Shown here: one piece after another, positions 4,468 through 9,723 of the stretch
Layout of the letters: every line of letters starts with the position of its first letter
Position numbering within the stretch: the first letter of the stretch is position 1
Origin: Candidatus Pacearchaeota archaeon
Lineage (GTDB): Archaea > Nanoarchaeota > Nanoarchaeia > Pacearchaeales > GW2011-AR1
Reading direction: 5' to 3'
NCBI GenBank assembly: GCA_002690445.1
Contig: NZER01000058.1
Coordinates: 1-9,723, forward strand
Length of the DNA: 9,723 nt
Translations under genes and position numbers: made by a program
Notes under the pieces: model-generated
Databases searched by the model: none
What the model was told of the DNA's origin: nothing
What the model saw: only the letters and a program-made list of their open reading frames with translations

Positions 4468-4674
4468 ATGTTTGGAGAAATGTTTGATTTTGGAGAAAGC
4501 AAAATTCATACGAAGGTAGCTATAATATTGCTGTATAAAAAATTGTTTACTAAAAGACTTGCGCCAAGTGAGGAAAAACATTTAAAAGAGCTTGTTAATA
4601 ACTTCAAGAAGGACCTTGAAAATTATAACAAAAATGTAGACAGTCTTAATAAAAAATTTGAGGAGCAAAAATGA
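4468..4674 (+). CDS. Hypothetical protein, 68 residues, basic and helical
   Basis: The ATG comes one base after the upstream TAA, and a GGTGATG run is the only Shine-Dalgarno candidate, so reinitiation from the previous gene is likely. The product is Lys/Glu rich: a helix (KVAIILLYKKLFTKRL), a short turn (APSEE), then a long helix (KHLKELVNNFKKDLENYNKNVDSLNKKFEEQ) with a heptad-like pattern. A helical hairpin or coiled coil is likely. I do not recognise the family. It sits between the candidate small terminase and the large terminase, in a run of four coupled genes, and its TGA overlaps the next ATG. Confidence 0.65.
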   Translation: MFGEMFDFGESKIHTKVAIILLYKKLFTKRLAPSEEKHLKELVNNFKKDLENYNKNVDSLNKKFEEQK

Positions 4675-4961
4675 AAGACAGCTTATACTCAGAACTGGTT
4701 GAATATCTTATTAATAGAGTGATGTTTGACATAATGAATGAGGAAACTGATGGAGTCACCAGTTATAGGACTGATAATCATGATGAGGAAATATTGGTCA
4801 CATTAACTATTGCAGGCGGGAAAAGAACGATTTCAATACCAGTATTAGAAGTGATAGGGCCTGATAATGCGTCACAATTCCTCGAGCAGTTAGTACAGGA
4901 AGTAGCGCCTACGATAAGAAATAAAATCCATGCATTAAAAATTAAATTGAAAGGAAGATGA
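4671..4961 (+). CDS. Hypothetical protein, 96 residues
   Basis: Its start overlaps the previous stop as ATGA, and its stop overlaps the next start in the same way. The fold appears to be helix (SLYSELVEYLINRVMFDIM), strand pair (EEILVTLTIAGGKRTISIPVLEVIG), then helix (NASQFLEQLVQEVAPTIRNKIHALKIKL). The centre is a clear beta hairpin with a glycine turn (AGGKR). No catalytic residues or metal ligands stand out and I recognise no family. Its fixed place in the packaging operon suggests a phage structural or packaging accessory role, but the sequence does not say more. Confidence 0.65.
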   Translation: MKDSLYSELVEYLINRVMFDIMNEETDGVTSYRTDNHDEEILVTLTIAGGKRTISIPVLEVIGPDNASQFLEQLVQEVAPTIRNKIHALKIKLKGR

Positions 4962-5326
4962 TGAATTTACAAGAGCTTGAAGTATTTATCCCGGGAAAGA
5001 CTCAGATAGGAGAAATGATCAAAGTTGATATCCTTTTGAGAAATGGCCAGAGACTCATTTTGACTGATGAGCTTAGAAAGTTTAGAATAAGGACTGGGTT
5101 GTTTTCAATAGAAATGTCCGGCAAGTTTAATTATCTTAGGATATTTAAGCTTACAGTAGACATTATAAGATTTAACATAATAACACCAGAGGTAATGCAA
5201 AATGAGGAAAGAATTGTTGAAGACACTGGTTCAGGAGATCGAGAAGAAGGAATCAGAGAACTCGATTCTGAAATGGCTAACTTCCAACCAGATAAAAAAC
5301 GAAAAGGAAGTCCTTATAACATTTGA
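4958..5326 (+). CDS. Hypothetical protein, up to 122 residues, tail overprinting the terminase gene
   Basis: Two adjacent ATGs (4958 and 4961) are possible starts. AAAGGA at 4950-4955 has a better spacer to 4961. Residues 3-80 are beta-rich (ELEVFIPGKTQIGEMIKVDI, then LRNGQRLILTDELRKFRIR, then GLFSIEM, then TVDIIRFNII) and read as a compact domain, perhaps a barrel or sandwich. From about residue 82 to the end the frame lies inside the start of the large terminase gene. There it is acidic and low in order (EDTGSGDREEGIRE), then basic (DKKRKGS). The functional domain probably ends near residue 80, with a translated tail of uncertain value. I do not recognise the family. Confidence 0.62.
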   Translation: MMNLQELEVFIPGKTQIGEMIKVDILLRNGQRLILTDELRKFRIRTGLFSIEMSGKFNYLRIFKLTVDIIRFNIITPEVMQNEERIVEDTGSGDREEGIRELDSEMANFQPDKKRKGSPYNI

Positions 5327-6875
5327 CAGACATCCGTTTCTAATAGATTTATATAATGATTTTCACCCGTTACAGGTGCAGGAGAAGTGTTCTCAGTGTG
5401 GAATGTCTACAGCGGCCATACTGAAAACATTCTTTTTAGGAAAGACAAAAAACTACAGCATTATTCATACACTGCCTACAGCAGACTTCTCATTAGACTT
5501 CGTAAAATCAAAAGTGGATCCTATAATCAGGGCCAACTCAGAGATTTTTGACATTAATAAGAGGATAGACAGTACCAGACATAAGCAGATGGGATTGTCT
5601 CATTTCTTCTATAGAGGAACTTTTACTGAAAAAGAAGGTATCTCAATCACTGCAGATGTTATTATAAATGATGAGTATGACAGGTCGGATCTCAATGTTT
5701 GCGGGGTATTTGAGTCAAGATTGGACTTTAGTGAGTATAAAGCTAAGTGGAAATTTTCAAATCCTAGCGTACCTCAATACGGTGTTGATGCATTGTGGAA
5801 TGAAAGCGATCAGAGGCACTGGTTCGTAAAATGTAGCCACTGCAGCAAATGGCAGTATTTAATGTGGCCCGATAATATAGACTTTAAGAATGAAACATTC
5901 ATGTGTTCAAAGTGCAAGCGCGAGATAACTGATGAAGATAGGATAGATGGTGCGTGGATAAAAAAATACAGAGAGAGAGATACTCATGGGTATTGGATCA
6001 GCCAGATGTTTTGCGTGTGGCATACAGCCAAAGATATAATCAAAAAATTTCACAGTCAAAAAAGGGATGTATTCTATAATTTTACGATTGGAGTACCTTA
6101 TGTAGGTAGCGATGTAAGTGTAAGGCGCGAGCATGTTATGAGGTGTTTGGAAGAAACTACACTTCCTTCCGGCAAAATGAAAGTTAAAGTCATGGGGATA
6201 GATCAGGGTAGTACATTTCATGTCGTGGTCGGAGGTCCAGAAGGGGTAGATAGAGTATATACGCTTTCAAGTTGGGATGAGGTCACAAAAGAAATAGGCA
6301 AAGTCAAACCAGAGATATGCGTGATAGACGGACTTCCAGAGACAGCTAAAGTTAAAGAGTTACAGGAAAAATTTGGTGTTGGAACTATATTTCCTGCATT
6401 TTATAAAGACAATCCGTCTGATCCTAGAATATACCGATGGGAAAATCAAAAGAAGAATAAAGGCTATTCTGCAGTATATATAGATAGGTATAGAAGTATC
6501 GATGATTTAATGAGAGAAGTTTTTGAGGCCAATATAAGATTATATATGACATCATCAAGTCCAATGGTAGAACTGCTCGTAGCTCATTTTGAAAGCATGT
6601 ATCGTACACAGAAGGAAAATAAGCATGGGCAGACTGTAAACCTTTGGGAGTCATCAACTAAGAACGATCATTTTGTGCATGCTTTTAATTATTGGTTAGC
6701 TGCGATAAAGAAGGTAAAGACTTATGAAGGCCATTACTCAGAGGATGAAAATGAAAAAAATAGGCCTTATAAAAACTTTGAAACATCTGATGAGAGAATG
6801 GAAAGGTATAAAAGAGAACATGATCAATCACAAAACATACCTAACTATTTATTTTACGATGATGATTATTTTTGA
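5202..6875 (+). CDS. Phage terminase large subunit (packaging ATPase and nuclease)
   Basis: This 557-residue protein has the two-domain layout of large terminases, which pump DNA into the prohead and cut it. The N-terminal ATPase shows HPFLIDLYNDFHPLQVQEK and then a deviant Walker A, KCSQCGMST (62-70), followed by LPTADFSLDFVKSKVDPII (91-109). The Walker B is ADVIINDEYD (151-160, acidic pair Asp157-Glu158). A zinc-ribbon insertion follows, CSHC (211-214) and CSKC (235-238), as in GpA-like terminases. The RNase H-like nuclease has Asp334 (MGIDQGS), Asp376 (CVIDG) and Asp489 (KNDHFVHAFNYW). A charged tail (about 508-557) ends in DDDYF and may be where the portal binds, which is inference. The start at ATG 5202 is needed to keep the N-terminal helix; its only Shine-Dalgarno-like site is GAGGT. 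Confidence 0.93.
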   Translation: MRKELLKTLVQEIEKKESENSILKWLTSNQIKNEKEVLITFDRHPFLIDLYNDFHPLQVQEKCSQCGMSTAAILKTFFLGKTKNYSIIHTLPTADFSLDFVKSKVDPIIRANSEIFDINKRIDSTRHKQMGLSHFFYRGTFTEKEGISITADVIINDEYDRSDLNVCGVFESRLDFSEYKAKWKFSNPSVPQYGVDALWNESDQRHWFVKCSHCSKWQYLMWPDNIDFKNETFMCSKCKREITDEDRIDGAWIKKYRERDTHGYWISQMFCVWHTAKDIIKKFHSQKRDVFYNFTIGVPYVGSDVSVRREHVMRCLEETTLPSGKMKVKVMGIDQGSTFHVVVGGPEGVDRVYTLSSWDEVTKEIGKVKPEICVIDGLPETAKVKELQEKFGVGTIFPAFYKDNPSDPRIYRWENQKKNKGYSAVYIDRYRSIDDLMREVFEANIRLYMTSSSPMVELLVAHFESMYRTQKENKHGQTVNLWESSTKNDHFVHAFNYWLAAIKKVKTYEGHYSEDENEKNRPYKNFETSDERMERYKREHDQSQNIPNYLFYDDDYF

Positions 6876-6876
6876 T

Positions 6877-6897
6877 TTAACCTTGACAAAAGGTTAA
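6877..6897. repeat. Perfect 8-base inverted repeat overlapping a promoter
   Basis: TTAACCTT (6877-6884) is repeated in reverse complement as AAGGTTAA (6890-6897) around the five-base centre GACAA. It begins two bases after the terminase stop. No T run follows, so it is a poor intrinsic terminator. Its second role may be as an operator, because the -35 box of the next promoter (6883-6888) lies across its centre. Confidence 0.6.
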
Positions 6898-6912
6898 TGT
6901 AGTTGTTAATAT
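6883..6912 (+). promoter_or_regulatory. Promoter for the portal/scaffold genes, possibly giving a leaderless transcript
   Basis: TTGACA (6883-6888) matches the -35 consensus. After 18 bases comes TAATAT (6907-6912), preceded by TGT (6904-6906), an extended -10 pattern. The expected transcription start is about 7 bases beyond, at 6919-6920, which is the ATG of the next gene. No Shine-Dalgarno site lies between. The AT-rich setting raises the chance of a false match, so confidence is moderate. Confidence 0.5.
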
Positions 6913-6919
6913 CTACACT

Positions 6920-7159
6920 ATGATACACTTATTTCGTTGTACTAAATGCAAAAATGAATTTGATGTAATGATACAACCTAATACCCCTATTGTCTCAAAT
7001 TGTCCAAAATGCGATTCCAAAGCCGATAAGGTGTTTTGTCCTTCCTCTATTAAGATGGGTGAAACTTGGCCGCAGTATAATCAATCAGCGGGAAGGACAT
7101 TTGAGAGTCGAGGGGAAGAGGATCGACATTTTGATTCTCTTGGGGCGGTGATGGTATAA
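6920..7159 (+). CDS. FmdB-like zinc-ribbon protein, 79 residues
   Basis: The product opens with MIHLFRCTKCKNEFDVMI, close to the start of FmdB-type regulatory zinc ribbons (usual form M-P-x-Y-x-Y-x-C-x2-C-G). It has CxxC pairs at Cys7/Cys10 and Cys28/Cys31, with Cys40 soon after. The family start pattern shows that ATG 6920 is right even though no Shine-Dalgarno site precedes it. Small proteins of this family often lie beside phage head genes and are usually annotated as regulators, but their function is poorly known. After residue 45 the chain is polar (SAGRTFESRGEEDRHFD). The TAA overlaps the portal ATG (TAATG), so portal translation may depend on this gene. Confidence 0.75.
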   Translation: MIHLFRCTKCKNEFDVMIQPNTPIVSNCPKCDSKADKVFCPSSIKMGETWPQYNQSAGRTFESRGEEDRHFDSLGAVMV

Positions 7160-9183
7160 TGGCTACAAAACAAAAAGATACAGAGTTTAAATCTGCATTA
7201 AGCGGTATTTCTATAGGCAAATTGCAAGCTGCTATGGAGAAAGGCGAAGCTCCTCAGACAGATAAAGACAAAGAACTTATAGAGAGTTGTGATAGATTAT
7301 ATTCTTTTGCTAAGAGACATAAAGAAATACCTATGGAAAGAGCAAAAGACAATTACCTTTTATACGCGGGGAAACAACACGATTATAGACAGCCGACGTT
7401 CAAAACCGTTCCTGTAACTAACATTATATATTCAACAGTAGAATATATGGTGCCTTTGATGACAGAGAACAGACCAATAATAAGAGCATTACCAACAGAT
7501 CCTGAAGACGTTCCAATTTCAAAAGGTGCTACAAAAGCACTAGAATATGTCTGGGAAGATAATGATATGGATTATCAACTTCCATTTATAATGAGGAATG
7601 TAGCTATTTCTGGCGATGATTTTCTTAAAGTCTATTGGGATTTTGAGAGCGAGTCAGTGGTTTATGATCCCGTTGATATGGAATATTTTTACCCAGAGCC
7701 ATATGTAAGTTCAATGGGTAGTATGAAATATTGTATTCATGCTGAGCCTAGACCTATATATGAGATCGCAGGAATGTTTCCAAATGGCAAATATGTGAAA
7801 CCAGAGTCTTTTCATTCACCTATGGCCGATGCTATGAGCGATGAGACTTCTGAGCCTAAAGAAGCAGTAGAAGCTGAAGGCGAAGCAGTTATGAAAACTG
7901 GTGAAGTTTTACATCTTAACAGAGCATTAGTGAAGGAAATATGGATCGATGATAAAACACTCGTTGAGAAATCTAAAGATATTACTGATGAACAAGGACA
8001 GCCAGTATTTGAATTCGATGAAAAGAAGGAAGAATATATTTTAGATAAAGATGGAAATCCTAAAGTAAGAAAATTTTACTGGAAGGAAAGGAAATATAAA
8101 TATGGCCGTATTATAATATGGGCTAACAGTATAAAACTTCTCGATGTGGCATATCCATACAAACATGGGAAACCACCATTTATTCATTTTTACAACACCA
8201 GAGTCAGACGGAGCTTTTGGAGTAATGGCGAACCTTTCCACTTAAAAGCAATTCAAACTCAATTAAATAAAAGAAAAGCTCAGATAGACTTTATAGCCGA
8301 TCTGAGCGGAAATTCAATTTGGATAGCAGATATAGAGTCAGGTGTCAGAAAAAACCAGTTAACCAATAGGCCGGGCATGATTGTATGGAAACGTGCAGCA
8401 GGTGACGTACGGAGAGAACCCCCTCCCCCGATTCCAGAGTATTTTTTTAGAACTATAGATGATCTGAAAAGTGAAGGCGAAGTTATGTCCGGCCTTATGG
8501 GCGTACTCATGGGAGAGAAACCGGGAAGTGTCACAGCAGGAACAGCTATATCAGAACTTATAGAGAGAGCCTCAATAAGAGTGCGCGAGAAGGTTAAGTA
8601 TATGGAAAATTCTCTAGTCAGACTAGGGAAGATTACTATGAGTTTAATAAGACAATATTGGGATGAGCCTAAACAGTTTATGGTATTCGGTCAGACAGGA
8701 ACTTTAGGTGAACCAGAGACTATAGAATTTAGTGGTAGATCATTGAGGTCCGATCCTAATATTAAAATAGTATCAGGCTCTACAATGCCTGTATCTAAAA
8801 CAAATAAGTTTGAACAGGCGATAGTAATGTTTAGAGAACAGCTAATAGATAGAGAAGCATTTTTTGAATATACAGAATTTCCGGGAGCAGAAGAAGTTCT
8901 GGCCAGACTTGGACAAAGAGATCAACAACAACAGCAGGCAGAACAGGAAGCTCAAAAAATGGAAGAAAAGAAAAGTCTTATGAATTATCTAGCAAGAGTA
9001 CAGTCTGCGAAAATTGGAGCTGATTCAAAGCTTCAGGGATCACAGAGTTCAGATATGTCTAAGTTAAGAGGTATTCAACTTCAAAACGAGGGCAAGTTGC
9101 AAGTAGGTGCGCAACAGGGTATGATGGATTTTAATAGTTTATTAACGGGGCCGCCCGATCAAGGAACTGGCAGCATCAGATAA
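7159..9183 (+). CDS. Phage portal protein
   Basis: This 674-residue protein is in the expected place after the terminase and before the scaffold. Recognisable portal features include an N-terminal helical region with YLLYAGKQ and VPVTNIIYSTVEYMVPLMTENRP, and SGDDFLKVYWDFE in the clip/wing region. PPFIHFYNTRVRRSFWSNGEP lies near residues 338-358, followed by a helix-rich stretch, IQTQLNKRKAQIDFI. VLMGEKPGSVTAGTAISEL then leads into a long helix. These resemble the large P22-like and related portal families. The C-terminus is Gln-rich and helical (QQQQQAEQEAQKMEEKKS, about residue 590 onward), as in a crown or barrel. Twelve copies would form the DNA gate at the prohead vertex and bind the terminase. 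An acidic insert (about residues 220-245, including EAVEAEGEAVMK) is probably a surface loop. Confidence 0.88.
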   Translation: MATKQKDTEFKSALSGISIGKLQAAMEKGEAPQTDKDKELIESCDRLYSFAKRHKEIPMERAKDNYLLYAGKQHDYRQPTFKTVPVTNIIYSTVEYMVPLMTENRPIIRALPTDPEDVPISKGATKALEYVWEDNDMDYQLPFIMRNVAISGDDFLKVYWDFESESVVYDPVDMEYFYPEPYVSSMGSMKYCIHAEPRPIYEIAGMFPNGKYVKPESFHSPMADAMSDETSEPKEAVEAEGEAVMKTGEVLHLNRALVKEIWIDDKTLVEKSKDITDEQGQPVFEFDEKKEEYILDKDGNPKVRKFYWKERKYKYGRIIIWANSIKLLDVAYPYKHGKPPFIHFYNTRVRRSFWSNGEPFHLKAIQTQLNKRKAQIDFIADLSGNSIWIADIESGVRKNQLTNRPGMIVWKRAAGDVRREPPPPIPEYFFRTIDDLKSEGEVMSGLMGVLMGEKPGSVTAGTAISELIERASIRVREKVKYMENSLVRLGKITMSLIRQYWDEPKQFMVFGQTGTLGEPETIEFSGRSLRSDPNIKIVSGSTMPVSKTNKFEQAIVMFREQLIDREAFFEYTEFPGAEEVLARLGQRDQQQQQAEQEAQKMEEKKSLMNYLARVQSAKIGADSKLQGSQSSDMSKLRGIQLQNEGKLQVGAQQGMMDFNSLLTGPPDQGTGSIR

Positions 9184-9193
9184 AGGAGCAGAA

Positions 9194-9229
9194 ATGCTAA
9201 CCTTAATCGTGACCAGTCAACTTTGGTGA
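9194..9229 (+). other. Possible 11-codon leader ORF between portal and scaffold genes
   Basis: An ATG at 9194 is preceded by AAGGAG (9183-9188) five bases upstream and opens the frame MLTLIVTSQLW, ending in TGA (9227-9229). The frame is too short for a convincing gene. Its good ribosome-binding site and its position over a hairpin (9201-9234) make a leader role possible: translating it would melt the hairpin before the scaffold gene. It could equally be a chance frame. Confidence 0.3.
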
Positions 9230-9234
9230 CAAGG
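9201..9234 (+). promoter_or_regulatory. Imperfect hairpin in the portal-scaffold spacer
   Basis: CCTT pairs with AAGG (9201-9204 with 9231-9234), GT with AC (9209-9210 with 9229-9230) and ACCA with TGGT (9212-9215 with 9224-9227). The stem is broken by a four-base bulge and one G-G mismatch around an eight-base loop. The 3' arm contains AAGG of an AAGGAG motif. The true Shine-Dalgarno site of the next gene, AGGAGG (9243-9248), lies outside the stem. Stability has not been computed, so a role in translation control is speculative. Confidence 0.3.
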
Positions 9235-9253
9235 AGCCTAATAGGAGGTAAAA

Positions 9254-9723
9254 ATGAGTGGTATAAAAATTGGAGACAAGGAATATACAGAAGATGAAGC
9301 TCTTGAACTTGTGCAAAAAGGCGAGGATTACACTAAAAAGACGATGGACCTAGCTGAGCAGAAGAAGGCTTTAGATGGTGAGACTGAATATATGAAAACA
9401 CTTAGAGGCATGGATCAGTATGCGAATACTCATCCAGAATTTAAGTCCAAAATGGAAGCTATCATCGAAGAAGAAAGAGCTATATCTGAAGGTAGACCTT
9501 ATACCCCTCAGGGAAATGATGATGGGGATCAGGGTGCAAATTTCGAAGAGGAATATGTATCTAAAACAGAGTTGAAGAACATTCTTAAACAGGACAGAGA
9601 AGATAGACAAGCTGAGGACAATAAGAAAAGTGTTCAGACACAGGTCTTTAGTGACATGGAAGTGCTAAGAAAAAGAGGTTATACGAAAGAGGAACTTACA
9701 AAGATTGGCGCTACTGCCAGTCA
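9254..9723 (+). CDS. Probable scaffold protein (3' end outside window)
   Basis: AGGAGG (9243-9248) is five bases before the ATG. The frame is open to the window edge, giving 156 codons so far. The opening resembles scaffold proteins encoded between portal and major capsid genes: IGDKEYTEDEALELVQKGEDYTKKTMDLAEQKKALD, in which a short strand (G-x-E-Y-T) and helix are followed by a Y-T-x-K-T-x-x-L-A segment and a coiled coil. The sequence is rich in Glu, Lys and Gln with few aromatic residues, and a low-complexity acidic linker (about residues 80-100, GNDDGDQGANFEEE) separates two helical parts. Scaffolds guide capsid assembly and are removed from the mature head. The C-terminal capsid-binding part is missing, so a fused protease cannot be excluded. 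Confidence 0.65.
   Translation, partial: MSGIKIGDKEYTEDEALELVQKGEDYTKKTMDLAEQKKALDGETEYMKTLRGMDQYANTHPEFKSKMEAIIEEERAISEGRPYTPQGNDDGDQGANFEEEYVSKTELKNILKQDREDRQAEDNKKSVQTQVFSDMEVLRKRGYTKEELTKIGATAS

Noticed and set aside
3983..4502. Leftward open frames opposite the HGG zinc protein
   Set aside because: Antisense shadows of a helical, Lys/Glu-rich gene, with no promoter or ribosome site and no continuity with other leftward genes.
6877..6897. Intrinsic terminator after the terminase gene
   Set aside because: The stem is AT-rich with only two G-C pairs per arm and no T run follows; an operator over the promoter explains it better.
8041..8534. Leftward open frames inside the portal gene
   Set aside because: The portal frame is continuous and well matched across this stretch; the antisense frames have no start signals.
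9371..9610. Leftward open frame opposite the scaffold-like gene
   Set aside because: Antisense of an acidic coiled-coil gene gives Phe/Ser/Leu-rich sequence by chance; there is no initiation signal.
1..9723. CRISPR array, tRNA gene, transposase or insertion-sequence ends
   Set aside because: I saw no regularly spaced repeats, no cloverleaf with a T-loop consensus, and no transposase motifs or terminal inverted repeats with target duplications.

Overview
This window reads as part of the genome of a tailed double-stranded DNA bacteriophage, or an integrated copy of one. The firmest calls are a terminase large subunit, a portal protein and the start of a scaffold-like protein, in the usual head-module order. 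The DNA is AT-rich by eye. Arginine is written mostly AGA/AGG and isoleucine often ATA. Most starts have AGGAGG-type Shine-Dalgarno sites, and three sigma70-like promoters are visible. Together with a peptidoglycan-type M15 peptidase, this points to a low-GC bacterial host that uses Shine-Dalgarno initiation. The sequence alone does not name the host.

Layout. (1) 1-1075, plus strand: the tail of a gene cut by the window edge, then five tightly coupled small genes. These are a 31-residue membrane peptide, an unknown, a zinc ribbon, a ribbon-helix-helix protein and an unknown. They end at a hairpin that also ends the opposing operon. (2) 3061-1072, minus strand: seven small genes read leftward from a strong promoter. 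In order they are a winged-helix-like protein, a 168-residue unknown, an M15 peptidase (endolysin candidate), three small unknowns and a zinc-binding protein. (3) 3062-3176: a divergent control region with two back-to-back promoters whose -35 boxes form the arms of a short inverted repeat. (4) 3177-6875, plus strand: a ribbon-helix-helix protein, a VRR-NUC-type nuclease, a membrane-anchored coiled-coil protein, a Cys/His zinc protein that is a candidate small terminase, three small unknowns, and the large terminase. (5) 6876-6919: a second control site with an inverted repeat, a promoter and probably a leaderless start. (6) 6920-9723, plus strand: an FmdB-like zinc ribbon, the portal, a short leader with a hairpin, and a scaffold-like protein running off the right edge.

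How it fits together. The rightward operon from 3127 would supply DNA packaging, and a second promoter at 6883-6912 could boost portal and scaffold separately. The leftward operon carries small accessory genes and the peptidase. The two small DNA-binding proteins read from the divergent region (winged helix leftward, ribbon-helix-helix rightward) are natural candidates for its regulators, but that is inference.

The most unusual property is compactness. Genes are joined by ATGA or TAATG stop/start overlaps, and several upstream genes read on for 26-140 bases inside their downstream neighbour in another frame. I see no CRISPR array, tRNA, insertion sequence or clear new defence system.
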